NCBI RefSeq assembly: GCF_029893345.1
Contig: NZ_JARXVE010000003.1
Coordinates: 434,001-498,000 of the forward strand
Length of the DNA stretch: 64,000 nucleotides
Reading direction: 5' to 3'
DNA from: Mycolicibacterium frederiksbergense
GTDB taxonomy: Bacteria; Actinomycetota; Actinomycetes; Mycobacteriales; Mycobacteriaceae
In this document: piece by piece, positions 8,642 through 28,810 of the stretch
How the letters are laid out: each line of letters starts with the position of its first letter
How positions within the stretch are numbered: position 1 is the first letter of the stretch
Position numbers and translations under genes: made by a program
The notes under the pieces: generated by a model
The model's database searches: none
What the model saw: only the letters and a program-made list of their open reading frames with translations
Told to the model about the DNA's origin: nothing

Positions 8642-9463
8642 ATGGCCGTCATAGATCGGGTGCGAGAGTCTCGGGATCGGTTCCTCCAGAAACAGAACGA
8701 GAAGATTTCGCAGTACGCGCAAAGGTACATCTATCCGTATGCCACCCGCAGGCTCGAGGCCGAAGACGTGGTTTTCCTCAACTACGGCTACGAAGAAGAT
8801 CCGGCAATGCAAGTGCCGCTTTCGGATTCGGACGAGCCGAACCGCTACTTCATCCAGCTGTACCACGCCACCGCTACGCAGGCGGATCTCAGCGGTAAAC
8901 GGGTGTTGGAGATCGGTTGTGGCCATGGCGGCGGCGCCTCGTACCTCACCCGTACCCTGCATCCGGCCTCCTACACCGGAATGGATCTGAACCCATCCGC
9001 GATCTCCTTTTGCCAAAATCGGCACAGGATAACGGGACTGGAGTTCAGGCAGGGAGATGCTGAGGAGCTGCCTTTTGCCGATGAGGCTTTTGACGCGGTG
9101 ATAAATGTCGAATCTTCGCATCTTTACCCGCATTTCCGGCGGTTCCTCGACGAGGTGACCCGGGTGCTACGTCCGAACGGCCACTTCCTCTACACCGACG
9201 CTCGCGCCATCACAGACATACCGGACTGGGAGGTGGAGCTGGCGAATACGCCATTGCGGACGGTCTCGCAGCGGACGATCAGCGCCGATGTGGTGCGGGG
9301 GATGGAGAAGAGTCTGCAGCAGTGGCAGTACGTGATTGACCGCGCGACGCCCGCTCCCTTGCGCAGGCTGACCCGCAATTTTGCGCCGGCCCGCAAGGCC
9401 TGCGACAGCCTGCGGCCCGGGGGCTCATCGGAGTACCGGATGTACTCCTTCGTCAAGGCGTGA
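8642..9463 (+). CDS. fmt: Fmt-like SAM-dependent O-methyltransferase
   Basis: A 273-residue methyltransferase closely resembling the mycobacterial phthiotriol dimycocerosate methyltransferase family (Rv2952), to which the GPL fatty-acid methyltransferase Fmt belongs. Motif I VLEIGCGHGGGASYLTRTL starts at residue 88. Other family blocks are NYGYEEDPAM, FRQGDAEELPF, NVESSHLYPHFRRFL and VLRPNGHFLYTD. The ATG at 8642 gives the family length; a TTG at 8570 would add 24 poorly supported residues. It is divergent from the third glycosyltransferase with a shared ~110-base promoter region. The likely substrate is the hydroxyl of the GPL lipid chain, but a sugar is not excluded. Confidence 0.75.
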   Translation: MAVIDRVRESRDRFLQKQNEKISQYAQRYIYPYATRRLEAEDVVFLNYGYEEDPAMQVPLSDSDEPNRYFIQLYHATATQADLSGKRVLEIGCGHGGGASYLTRTLHPASYTGMDLNPSAISFCQNRHRITGLEFRQGDAEELPFADEAFDAVINVESSHLYPHFRRFLDEVTRVLRPNGHFLYTDARAITDIPDWEVELANTPLRTVSQRTISADVVRGMEKSLQQWQYVIDRATPAPLRRLTRNFAPARKACDSLRPGGSSEYRMYSFVKA

Positions 9464-9585
9464 AGCCGACGATAGCCCGTCGACGGTCCCGCACCATCGA
9501 AATTGGCTGTAGTGCAGGTTGATTACCAACCCTGACGGTTCGTGCGGCGGGCAGTTTCACCATTTCTCAGTATCCGGCCCGCCGC

Positions 9586-9591
9586 TATAGT
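9586..9591 (+). promoter_or_regulatory. Possible -10 element of a leaderless gene
   Basis: The hexamer TATAGT ends six bases before the ATG at 9598. That spacing puts the expected transcription start at or next to the A of the ATG, and there is no Shine-Dalgarno sequence. Leaderless transcripts are common in mycobacteria. Confidence 0.4.
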
Positions 9592-9597
9592 GACTGC

Positions 9598-9843
9598 ATG
9601 AACCTGCTCGAGTCGATCGAACGTGGTCTGGACTGGCTGGCGACGCCAAAGCGCTTGCCTGGTCACCTCGAAATGGAGACGCAGCGCGGAAAACGCCTCG
9701 AACTGGAGGTCGTATCCTTCGCCATCCGGATGCCGGTCGGCGGCGGTATCAAGCTGAGAGTCCCGGTGTTCGTGATGCTCATGCCGTCCGGCTCGTCGCC
9801 CCTCGAGGGGTCGCAGGTTCGCCCCGAAAAGGACGACGCTTAG
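9598..9843 (+). CDS. Small protein of unknown function (81 aa)
   Basis: I do not recognise this family. The 81-residue protein starts MNLLESIERGLDWLATPKR, continues with a basic/acidic mixed stretch, then a hydrophobic patch (LKLRVPVFVMLM-like, residues about 50-61), and ends in a charged tail. Codon use is strongly biased to G or C at third positions, which supports it being coding. It has a good -10 element directly upstream and a hairpin with a GAAAA loop about 50 bases downstream, so it looks like a monocistronic unit between the tailoring genes and the peptide synthetase operon. Confidence 0.5.
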   Translation: MNLLESIERGLDWLATPKRLPGHLEMETQRGKRLELEVVSFAIRMPVGGGIKLRVPVFVMLMPSGSSPLEGSQVRPEKDDA

Positions 9844-10451
9844 CCCCTTTCCCGTTGTGTTCCAACGGATGCTCCAACTGGGTGGGCGAAAAGCCCACTG
9901 CGCCTGGCCGTTCGTTGCTGTCGTTGCGCTGCGGAGGTCCAGATGGTGGGTCGCCGAGCGTGACCTTCGCGAGTGGGCACCGAGAACTCTCGCAGTTGGT
10001 GACAAACAGCAATGCCCGGAGTGCGCCGACTGCCGGGTCGTGACCTGGGTGAATCTCCGGCCTGCCGCGTCGCAGTTAATCGCACACCGGTCGATCAATA
10101 GTCCGTAATCCCATTTGCATTTGGATTTATCGAGGCGGCCGGCACTGGATATTTCGTTGCTATCGCTGCACGTATTTGAACAATTCGATCTTCCCATGTC
10201 ATGCGGGTGCTGCGAGACCACAAAAAACTCACAAAGTTACAAAATGCGCAATAACGTGACGTCGTCGTCAAATCGGGTTGACCTCTGGAAATCCCAGGGC
10301 CGCGAAGGTCCAGCTAACTGATGAACAAAACTAATGAAAGTTCGCTGGGCGCTGTTGCTGCTGGTAGTTCACGGAAAGCGCGATACCGGCGATGCAGGCT
10401 GCCGTAGGTTTGCGCTATCTTTGCCAAGTCCGCTGAGCAGCCTGGAGAAAC
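9844..10451. promoter_or_regulatory. Long upstream region of the mbtH-mps1-mps2-gap operon
   Basis: About 600 bases without a supportable gene. Bases ~10080-10290 are conspicuously AT-rich for this genome (runs such as ACAAAAAACTCACAAAG), which would suit binding of a nucleoid protein like Lsr2. An inverted pair TGACG-N4-CGTCA lies near 10257-10270. A TATCTT hexamer at 10416-10421 could be the -10 element of the operon, placing the transcription start about 23 bases before mbtH. These are pattern-based suggestions only. Confidence 0.4.
9891..9909 (+). terminator. Hairpin after the small gene
   Basis: Arms GTGGGC (9892-9897) and GCCCAC (9903-9908) close a GAAAA loop, with a G-T pair extending the stem at 9891/9909. 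There is no U tract, as is usual for mycobacterial terminators. It lies 48 bases after the stop at 9843. Confidence 0.4.
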
Positions 10452-10682
10452 GTGAGCATCAACCCGTTTGACGACGACAACGGCAACTTCTACGTCCTGG
10501 TCAATGACGAGGAGCAACACAGCCTGTGGCCAAGCTTTGCCGAGGTGCCCGCAGGCTGGCAGGTGGTACATGGCGAAGCGAACCGTTCTTCCTGCTTGGA
10601 GTTCATCGAAAAGAACTGGACTGATATTCGTCCGAAGAGCCTGCGTGAGAGATTGGCGCAGAGCGGGTCTATTCAGCGCTAA
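10452..10682 (+). CDS. mbtH: MbtH-like chaperone of peptide synthetase adenylation domains
   Basis: A 76-residue MbtH-like protein, the small partner that binds and activates NRPS adenylation domains. The family invariants are all visible: NPFD (residues 4-7), SLWP (24-27), PAGW (33-36) and W-T-DIRP (56-61). The start is GTG at 10452 with CTGGAGAAA upstream. It precedes mps1 by 23 bases, the same arrangement as in known GPL loci, so it is expected to serve Mps1 and Mps2. Confidence 0.95.
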   Translation: MSINPFDDDNGNFYVLVNDEEQHSLWPSFAEVPAGWQVVHGEANRSSCLEFIEKNWTDIRPKSLRERLAQSGSIQR

Positions 10683-10705
10683 ATAGTCTGCGGGGAAGTT
10701 GAACA

Positions 10706-13700
10706 ATGGAGTCTGTGGGGGCACTGCCGCTTTCTCGCGGTCAGTTGGATATCTGGCTATCGCAGGAAAGTGGTCTGGCCGGCACCGAGTGGCAATTGGG
10801 GCTGCTGGGGAAAATCGACGGCGCCGTACAGCGCGACATCCTGGAGCAGGCGATCCGGCAGTCCCTTCAGGAGGCGGAACCGGCGAGGGCCGCCTTCTTC
10901 GAGGTGGATGGCCAGGTATTTCAGAATCCGGTCGACTACTCGGATCTTGAGCTGGCGTTCCACGACGTCCGGGAGTCCGCCGATCCGGTGCAGACGGTGC
11001 GCGAAATGGCGTCGGCGATTCAACACACGCCGATGCCGCTCACCGGCCGGCTGGTGACGTTCGCGCTGTTTCGGACCGGGCAGGCCGAGTACTTCCTGTT
11101 CGGGTTGGCGCACCACATCTCGGTTGACGGATTGGGCATGGCGCTGGTCAGCCGTCGGATCGCGACCATTTACACCGCCCTGGTCTCCGGTGAACCCGTG
11201 CCGCCCGCCTACTTCGGCTCATTGCAGGACTTGGTCGACTGTGAGACGGAATACCTTGCATCCCAGGACTTTCAGGACGACCAGGCCTACTGGAGCAACA
11301 ATCTTCCACCGGAAAACGGGCTCGACCAGGGTCTGCCGCAGGCCGAGAACGGGCATGATGCGTACACGCCTTCCGCGTCGGTCGAAGTTGATCAAGCAGC
11401 GGTAAGGCACATCAAGGAGCTGTCCAAGAGTCTGCGCATTCGCCGATATTCGGTGACGACCGCGGCGTGCGCACTGCTGGTCCGAGCGTGGTCGGCCAAC
11501 ACCTCAGAGGTGGCCCTGGACTTCCCGGTCAGCCGGCGGGTGGCCGCGGAGTCGAAGACACTGCCCGCGATGCTCGCCGGGGTCGCACCGCTGGTGCTGA
11601 AGTCTCCGCCGGACTGGACGGTTGGCGAATTCTGCCGGCATGTTGACGCGCGTATCCGAGAACTGCTGCAACACCAGCGGTTTCCGGTGCACACCCTGGG
11701 CGGTGACGGCGGCCCGAGACATATCTCGAACCGGGTGGCCATCAACTTCATCCCGTCCCGCCTGACCCTGGACCTGGCCGGTGCCCCGGTGACGGTGTCC
11801 TACACCAACCACGGCCCGATGGGGCATTTCGGACTCTTCTTCATCGGTTCGAGTGACCAGCTCTTCCTGAGTACGGCCGGCGCCGGGCGCCCGTTCGCGG
11901 ACTTCGAAGTCTCCGACCTGGCCGCCCGCATCCAGCGGGTGCTGCTGGCCATGGCCGCCGATCCGGACCGGCCGCTGTCCTCGCTGGATCTACTGGCCGA
12001 CGAGGAGCGCGCCGAGCTGGCCGAGGTCGGTAATCAGGCGGTGCTGGCCCAGCCGGCCGCGTCGCGGGTATCGATACCGGAGTTGTTCGCCACCCAGGTG
12101 GCCAACGCACCCGATGCAGCGGCATTGACCTTCGAAGGCCGCTCGCTGACCTACCTCGAGCTGGACCAGGCAGCCAATCGATTGGCCCACCTGCTGGCCG
12201 CCCAAGGCGTCGGCCACGGCGAGCGGGTGGCGCTGCTGTCGGACCGGACCGCCCAGGCCGTCATCGCGATGTTGGCAGTGCTCAAGACCGGTGCGGCGTA
12301 TGTGCCGATAGATCCAGCCGTGCCCGCGTCACGGATGGAGTTCATCCTCGCCGACGCCGCGCCGGCTGTCGCTGTCACCACGGCCAGGCTGCGGTCACGG
12401 CTGGACGGCTATCCCGGCACCATCGTCGAGGTTGACGATCCCGCGGTAGACGCCCAGCCCTGCACGGCGTTGCCGGGACCGGTGCCCGATGACATCGCAT
12501 ACGTCATCTACACCTCGGGTACCACCGGCGTCCCCAAAGGTGTCGCCGTCACCCACCACAATCTGACTCAGCTGATGCTCTCGCTGGCCGGCAGCTTGCC
12601 CAGTCGCGGCGTGTGGCCGCTGTGCCATTCCCTGGGCTTCGACGCCTCGGTGTGGGAGATCGGGCACGCCTTGCTGCGCGGCGGGCGGCTGGTGGTGGTC
12701 CCCGAATCGGTCGCAGGCTCACCCGAAGACTTTCACCGGCTGCTGGTCGACGAACAGATCAGCGTATTCACCCAGACTCCCTCAGCGGTCGCAATGCTGT
12801 CCCCGGAGGGTTTGGAGTCCGCGACCCTGGTGGTGGCCGGTGAGGCCTGCCCAACCGCGGTGGTGGATCGCTGGGCGACGACCGGGCGGGTGATGTTCAA
12901 CGCCTACGGCCCCACCGAGACGACGATCTGCGCCTCCATCAGCACGCCGCTGACCGCGGGCGCACCGGGATCTGACATCGTGCCGATCGGCTCACCGGTT
13001 CCCGGCGCGGCGCTGTTCGTCCTGGACACCTGGATGCAGCCGGTGCCGGCCGGGGTGGTCGGTGAACTGTATGTCGCCGGCGACGGCCTGGCGTGCGGCT
13101 ACATCGGCAGGTCCGGTCTGACCGCGTCGCGGTTTGTGGCGTGCCCGTTCGGGGAGCCGGGGACACGCATGTACCGCACCGGGGATCTGGTCCGGTGGAG
13201 TCCCGACGGGCAGCTGCAATATCTGGGCCGGGCCGATGAGCAGGTCAAGATTCGTGGCTACCGCATCGAATTGGGTGAGATTCAGGCGGCGCTCGCGGAG
13301 TTGGACGGGGTGGCGCAGGCGGCGGTGATCGCTCGTGAGGACCGTCCCGGGGACAAGCGGCTGGTCGGTTACGTCACCGGCACGGTCGATCCGACCGAAG
13401 CCCGCGCCCAATTGGCCGAGCGTCTGCCGCCGTATATGGTCCCGACCGCGGTGGTGGTGCTGCCGGCGCTGCCGCTGACACCCAACAACAAACTGGACAC
13501 CCGCGCGCTGCCGGCACCGGAATACCAAGGCGCCGGTGCGGATTACCGGGCGCCGGGTACCGCCGTCGAAGAGATTCTGACCGGCATCTATGCCGAGGTG
13601 CTGGGTGTCGAGCGGGTCGGTGTCGACGATTCCTTCTTCGACCTGGGTGGGGACAGCATCCTGTCGATGCAGGTGGTGGCCCGGGCCCGGGCGGCCGGGG

Positions 13701-16700
13701 TGTACTGCCGGCCACGCGACATCTTCGTCGAGCAGTCCGTGGCCCGGCTGGCCGGCGTGGCCAAGATCTCCGGCGGTCAGGCCGCCGTGGTCGATGAGGG
13801 CATCGGCGCCGTGGCGGCGACGCCGATCATGCAGTGGCTGCACGAGATGCCGGGCAGCACTGAACAGTTCAACCAGACCCTGGTGATCCAGGCCCCGGCC
13901 GGGGCGACCCAGGCCGACGTCGAGGTCATCGTGCAGGCGCTGCTGGATCGCCATGCCACGTTGCGGTTGCGCGCCGGCGGCGGTGACGACTGGTCGCTGA
14001 CCGTGCCCGAGGTGGGAACGGTCGACGTCCGTGACTGCCTGTCCACCGTGCCAGCGTTGACCGCGGAAGCTCTGGTGGCGGCGCGGACGCGGCTGAACCC
14101 GGCCGCCGGAGCGATGCTCAGCGCCGTGTGGGCGCCCGGCACCGGCCAGCTGGCCTTGGTGATCCACCACTTGGCGGTCGACGGGGTGTCCTGGCGAATC
14201 CTGTTGGAAGACCTGAACATCGCCTGGGCGCAACATCGCAGCGGTGAACCGGTCCAGCTGCCGACCGGCGGCACATCGTTCGCCCGCTGGTCGGAGTCGC
14301 TGGCCGAACACGCTCATAGCGCGGAGGTGATCCGGCACGCCGACACCTGGCGGACAGTGGCGGCCACCCCGGCCGCATTGGCACCGGTGCAACCGGATGT
14401 GGACACCTACGCCAATGCCGGCCGATTGTCGGTGTCGTTGGATGAAGAGACCACCCGCCAGTTGCTCGGTGCGGTGCCCGCGGCGTTTCACGCCGGCGTG
14501 CAGGACATTCTGCTGATCGCATTCGGGCTGGCGGTGGCGGAGTGCTTCGGCACCGGGCCGATCGGCATCGACGTCGAAGGCCACGGCCGCGTCGAAGAAC
14601 TGGGTGGAACTGTCGATCGAAACATCGACCTGTCCCGCACCGTGGGGTGGTTCACCGCCAAATACCCGGTGGCGCTGACCGTTGACGAACTGTCCTGGGT
14701 GCAGGTGGCCGGAGGTGACGCCGCACTCGGTCCGGTCATCAAGGCGGCCAAGGAACAACTCCGTGCCCTGCCCGACGGACTGACCTACGGGCTGCTGCGC
14801 TATCTGAACCCGGAAATCGATCTGGGCGGATCCGACCCGACCATCGGGTTCAACTACCTCGGTCGCCTCGGCGCCGGTGCGGCAGACCTCTCCGAGGACC
14901 TCTGGCGGATCAGCACGGACAGCCTGTCGATGACCGATGTGGCCGCTGCGGTGCCCATGACCCTGGCCCACAGCCTGGAGCTCAACGCCGGCACCCTCGA
15001 GTCCAGCCAAGGTTCCGGCCCGCGGTTGCAGGCCAATTGGACCTGGGCACCCTCGACGCTGGACCATGCGCAGGTCACCCGGCTCAGCCGGCTGTGGTTC
15101 GAGGCCCTGGCCGGTATCTGCGCCCATGTGCAGACCGGTGGCGGCGGGCTCACGCCGTCGGACATCGTCCCGGCACAGTTGAGCCAGGCCGAGATCGATG
15201 AGCTGCAACGGGAATACCCGGTCGCCGATGTGCTGCCGCTGACCCCGCTGCAGCAGGGGCTGCTCTTCCAGGCCAGCTTCGCGGAGGATGCCGGGGACCT
15301 CGGCGAGGACGTGTATGCGGTGCAGCTGGGTATCACCCTGACCGGACCCCTCGACCAGCACCGGCTCCGCGATGCGGTGCATGCCGTCATCGCGCGTCAC
15401 CCCAATCTGGCCGCCCGGTTCTACCCGCAGTTCGGCGAGCCGGTACAGGTTCTGCCTGCCGATCCCGTGACGGCTTGGCAGTACGTCGAGCTCACCGGCG
15501 ACGGCGAGGCCGACCGCGACGAGCGGATCGAGCAGTTGTGCGCCGCCGAACGCACCGCCGTCTGCGACCTGGCCGGGCAGCCGACATTCCGGGCCGCGTT
15601 GATCCGCACCGGGGACGACCGGCACCGCCTGGTGCTGACCATCCACCACATCGTGATCGACGGATGGTCGCTGCCGATCCTGCTGCAGGAGATCTTCGCC
15701 GGCTACTTCGGACACCGGCTGCCGGCTCCGGTGTCGTATCGCAACTTCGTCAGCTGGCTGCGGGATCAGGATCACGCTGCCGCACAGTCGGTGTGGCGAG
15801 AGGTATTCGCTGGATTCGATACCCCCGCCCTGGTGGGTCCGCCGGAGCCATCCGGGCGGCGAGGGGTCGAGTCCTATCAGGTGTCGGCCGAGACCACCCG
15901 GGCGCTCGGCGAACTGGCCCGCGCGCAGCACACCACCGTCAACACGGTGCTGCAGGCCGCCTGGGCGCAGGTGCTGATGGCCTTGACCGGCCAGCGCGAT
16001 GTGGCCTTCGGCACCGCGGTGTCGGGGCGACCGGCCGATCTGCCCGGCGCGGAATCCATGGTGGGCCTGTTGATCAACACCGTGCCGGTCCGCGCGAGCA
16101 TCACCGCGGCCACCACCGTGGCCGATCTGCTGGACCAGCTGCAGCGGGTGCACAACGACACCGTCGAGCATGAGCATCTGGCGCTTGCCGAGATTCATCG
16201 GGTCACCGGCCATGATCGCCTGTTCGACACGCTGTTCGTCTACGAGAACTATCCGATCGACACCGCCGCGCTGCTGGGGGCGCAGGAGCTGGGCGTCGCG
16301 GACTTCAGCAGCCGCGAGTACAACCACTACCCGCTGTCGGTGGTGGCGATGCCCGGCCAGGAGCTGGGCCTGCGCATCGAATTCGACACCGAGGTGTTCG
16401 ACGCGGCCGCCGTCGATGCCCTGGCCGATCGGATCCAGCAGGTGCTGACCACCATGGCGACCGATCCCACCCGGCGGTTGTCCTCGATCGATCTGCTGGC
16501 TGCCGGTGAGCACGACCTGCTCGACGCCTGGGGCAACCGGGCGGTGCTGACCCGGCCGGCCAGTGCCCCGGTGTCGATTCCGGAGCTGTTCACCGCGCAG
16601 GTCGCCCGCGACCCGGAGGCGGTGGCGCTCACCTCCGACGGGCGCTCGATGACCTACCGCGAGCTCGACGATGCGGCAAACCGGTTGACGCAGTTGCTGT

Positions 16701-19700
16701 CTGGCCATGGCGCGGGCCCCGGTCAGCGGGTGGCGTTGCTGCTTCCCCGCACGGCCGAGGCGATCGTCGCGATCCTGGCGGTGGTGAAATCCGGGGCGGC
16801 GTATGTGCCGATCGACCCCGCACATCCCGATACCCGGGTCGAGTTCATGCTCGCCGACGCCGCGCCCATCGTCGCGCTCACCACGGCGGATCTGCGCCCG
16901 CGACTGACCGCGTCCGGGGTGCCGGTCCTCGATATCGACGACCCCGCCGTCGACACTCAGCCCGGCACCGCACCACTCGCAGCGGCTCCCGTCAATTCGC
17001 CGCTCGCGGCGGCCGACGACATCGCCTACATCATCTACACGTCGGGCACCACCGGCACCCCCAAGGGCGTGGCGGTCACCCACCGCAATGTCACCGGGCT
17101 GCTCGAGGCGCTGGGCGCCGAACTGGCGGCGGGGCAGGTGTGGAGCCAATGCCACTCGCTGGCCTTCGACTACTCGGTGTGGGAGATCTGGGGTCCGCTG
17201 CTGCACGGTGGGCGCCTGCTGGTCGTGCCGGATTCGGTGGTCCGCTCGCCGGAAGATCTGCACGCCTTGCTGGTCAGCGAACAGGTCAACGTCCTGAGTC
17301 AGACCCCGTCGGCGTTCTATGCACTGCAAACCGCCGATGCGCTGGCACCGGAGCTGGGCCGGCAACTGAACCTGCAAACCGTGGTGTTCGGCGGTGAAGC
17401 CCTTGAACCGCAGCGACTTTCGTCGTGGATGCGCAGTCATCCGGGCGCGCCGCGGATGATCAATATGTACGGCATCACCGAGACCACGGTGCACGCCTCA
17501 TTCCGGGAGATCGGCGGCGCGGACGTCGAGAACAATTCCAGCCCGATCGGGGTGCCACTGGAGCACCTGGCCTTCTTCGTGCTGGACGAGTGGCTGCGAC
17601 AGGTCCCGGTGGGCGTGGTCGGCGAGCTGTATGTGGCCGGCGCCGGGTTGGCATCGGGCTATGTGGGCCGGTCGGATCTGACCTCGACCCGGTTTGTGGC
17701 CTGCCCGTTCGGCGGCGCGGGCGCACGAGGCGAAAGGATGTACCGCACCGGTGATCTGGTGTCGTGGGGGTCCGACGGACAGCTGCGCTATGAGGGTCGC
17801 GCCGACAAGCAGGTCAAGATCCGTGGCTATCGCATCGAGTTGGGTGAGGTGCAGGCCGCGCTGGCCGGTGTGGACGGCGTGGATCAGGCGGCGGTGATCG
17901 CCCGCGAGGACCGCCCCGGCGACAAGCGGCTGGTCGGCTACATCACCGGGACAGTGGATCCGGCGGCGGCGCGCACCGCGCTCGCCGACCGGCTCCCGAC
18001 GTACATGGTGCCCACCGCGGTGGTGGTGCTGGACGCGTTGCCGCTGACGGTCAACGGCAAGCTCGACACCCGGGCCCTGCCGGCACCGGAATACCAGGAC
18101 GCCGATCAGTACCGCGCCCCGCACGATGCGGTCGAGGAAATCCTGGCCGGGATCTACGCCCAGGTGCTGGGTGTCGAGCGGATCGGTGTCGACGATTCGT
18201 TCTTCGACCTGGGTGGGGACAGCATCTCGTCGATGCAGGTGGTGGCCCGCGCCCGGGCAGCGGGTCTGATCTGCCGGCCCCGCGATGTGTTCGTCGAGCA
18301 GACCGTGGCCCGGCTGGCCCAGGTGGTCGCCTTCGCCGACGGCCAGGCCGTCGTGGTCGACGAGGGCACCGGCCCGGTGCCGGCCACCCCGATCATGCGG
18401 TGGCTGCACGAGATGCCGGGCAGCACTGAACAGTTCAACCAGACCGTGGTGCTGCAGGCCCCGGACGGGGTGACCGAGGCCGATGTGGTGGCCGTCGTGC
18501 AGGCGCTGCTGGACCGGCACGCCATGCTGCGGTTGCGCGCCGAGGGCGATGAGGACTGGTCGCTGACCGTGCCCGAGGTGGGCGAGGTCGATGCCCGCGG
18601 TTGCGTGCATACCGTCGACGCATTGACCGAGGAAGCGCTGGCGGCGGCGCGCACCCGGTTGAACCCGACCGCCGGGGCGATGCTCACCGCACTATGGGTG
18701 CCCGGCACTCGAGCGCTGGCGCTGATGATCCATCACCTGGCCGTGGATGCGGTGTCCTGGCGAATTCTGGTGGAAGACCTGAATATTGCCTGGGCCCAGC
18801 ATCACAGCGGGCAGCCCGTCGAATTGCCGGCAGGGGGAACATCGTTCGCCCGCTGGGCCTCGGTGCTCAATGACCACGCGCGCCGCGCCGCGGTGGTGGA
18901 GCTGGCCGAGAGCTGGCGCACAGTCGCCGCGGTTCCGGCTGCGTTGCCTGCGGTGCGGCCGGAGCTGGATACCTATGCCAATGCCGGGCAGTTGTCGGTG
19001 CAGCTGGATGTCGAGACCACTCGCCAGTTGCTCGGCGAGGTGCCCGCGGCGTTTCACGCCGGGGTGCAAGACATTCTGTTGATCGCCTTCGGTTTGGCGG
19101 TGACCGAATACTTGGGCACCGGCACCGGCACCGGCACCGGGCCCATCGGCATTGATGTCGAGGGCCACGGCCGGGTCGAGGAACTCGCCGGAGATGTCGA
19201 CCTGTCCCGCACGGTGGGGTGGTTCACCAGCAAGTATCCGGTGGCCCTGGATGTGGCTGAACTGTCCTGGGCGCAGGTGATTTCGGGTGAAGTGGAACTG
19301 AGCCCGATCATCAAGGCGGCCAAGGAACAGCTGCGTGCCCTGCCCGACGGACTCACGTACGGGCTGCTGCGCTATCTGAATCCGGACGTGGATTTGGCCG
19401 GGCCGGACCCGGCCTTCGGGTTCAACTACCTGGGCCGGCTCGGCGCCGGCGCGGGCGAGTTGTCCGAGGAACTGTGGCGGATCGACCAGGACGCGGTATC
19501 GGTCACCGCAGCGGCGTCCGCGGTACCCACCCCGCTGGGGCACACCGTGGAACTCAATGCCGGCACCCTCGATACCGATGCCGGCCCGCAGATGCAGGCG
19601 ACCTGGACCTGGGCAACCTCGGCGCTGGATCAGGTGCAGGTCGGCCGGTTGAGCGAGCTGTGGTTCGAGGCCCTGACCGGCATCTGCGCCCATGTGCGCT

Positions 19701-21036
19701 CCGGAGGGGGCGGCCTGACCCCGTCGGACATCGCTCCGGCGCTGCTGACCCAACCCCAGATCGATGAGCTGCAGCAGCAATACGCGGTGGCCGACGTGCT
19801 GCCGCTGACCCCGCTGCAGCAGGGCCTGCTGTTCCATACCGGCGCCGACCAAGGCGACGACCTGTATGCGGTGCAGCTGGACATCACTCTGGCCGGCCCG
19901 CTCGATCCGGACCGGCTGCGCGATGCGGTGCAGAGCACGATCACCCGTCGGCCGAACCTGGTGGCCCGGTTCTTCGATGACTTCGGTCTGCCGGTGCAGA
20001 TCCTGCCGGCCGACCCGGTGCTCGCGTGGCAGTACCTGGACCTCACCGGAGACGCGGATCACGATGTGGAGCAACAGGTTCAACAACTGTCCGCCGCCGA
20101 ACGCGCCGCGGTCAGCGGCCTCGGCGATCAGCCGGCCTTCCGGGCCGCGCTGATCCGCACCGCGGAGAACCAGCACCGATTCGTGCTCACCAATCACCAC
20201 ATCGTGCTCGACGGCTGGTCCAAGCCGATCCTGCTGCAGGAGATCTTCGCGAGCTACTTCGGCGCGCGGCTGCCCGCGCCCGTTCCGTACCGGCGATTCG
20301 TCACCTGGCTGGCCGAACAGGACCTCAGTGTCGCCCAGGCGGCGTGGCGCAGGGTGTTCGACGGTTTCGGCGCCCCCACCCTGGTCGGCCCGCCGGGGCG
20401 GATGAGGCTGGGGCGCCGCGGCGTCGAATCGTTCCAGCTGTCCGCCGAGACCACCCAGGCGCTGGGCGAGCTGGCGCGGTCCTGCCACACCACGATCAGC
20501 ACCGTGCTGCAGGCCGCCTGGGCGCAGCTGTTGATGTGGCTCACCGGCCAGCAGGATGTCGCCTTCGGCACCGCGGTGTCGGGTCGACCGACCGACCTGA
20601 CCGGGGCGGAATCCATGGTCGGCCTGTTGATCAACACCGTGCCGGTGCGGGCCAGCATCACCCCGACCACCACCGTCGCCGGCCTGCTGGATCAGCTGCA
20701 GAGCGCCTACACCGACACGCTGGAGCATCAACACCTGGCGCTGCACGAGATTCACCGCGCCACCGGCCACGACCAGTTGTTCGACACCGTTTTCATCTAC
20801 GAGAACTATCCGATCGACACGGCCGCCATGTCGGGCGTCAACGAATTGGCGATCACCGATTTCACGAATCGCGAGTACAACCACTACCCGCTTTCGGTGC
20901 AAGCCGTGCCGGGTCATGAACTGGGCCTACGCGTCGAATTTGACACTGACGTCTTCGATTCGGCCCGGATCGCAAAGTTGGTCGAGCGATTGCGGCGGGT
21001 ACTCGGTGCCATGACCGCAGTCACGAGGGAGCAGTC

Positions 21037-21040
<4 letters not shown>
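10706..21040 (+). CDS. mps1: GPL peptide synthetase Mps1 (C-A-T-E-C-A-T-E-C)
   Basis: A 3444-residue NRPS that builds the first two residues of the GPL core. Order by motifs: an N-terminal C domain (HHISVDG at 136) presumed to acylate Phe with the lipid chain; A1 (YTSGTTG at 602); carrier T1 (Ser984 in GGDS); epimerase E1 (HHLAVDG at 1154); C2 (HHIVIDG at 1647); A2 (YTSGTTG at 2111); T2 (Ser2506); E2 (HHLAVDA at 2676); C3 (HHIVLDG at 3164). Pocket residues by GrsA alignment read D-A-W-T-V-A-A-I-C-K for A1, a Phe code, and D-Y-W-S-V-G-M-V-H-K for A2, close to Thr codes. With two E domains this gives D-Phe-D-alloThr. Oddly, the third condensation domain closes Mps1 while its adenylation partner opens Mps2. 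The ATG at 10706 follows GGGGAAG. Confidence 0.95.
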
Positions 21041-28803
<7,763 letters not shown>

Positions 28804-28810
28804 GGCTGCT

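Noticed and set aside
12992..17494. A 1500-codon open frame antisense to mps1, and similar long antisense frames at 18692-20917 and 21892-24777
   Set aside because: They are the usual antisense shadow of GC3-rich coding DNA: Arg/His/Gly/Gln-rich with no domain, and they follow the repeating modules of the NRPS.
18731..18760. HHLAVDA in place of HHLAVDG in the second epimerase domain of Mps1
   Set aside because: Epimerase domains need HHxxxD; the following Gly is not required, and the SWRIL block is intact, so no inactivation is inferred.
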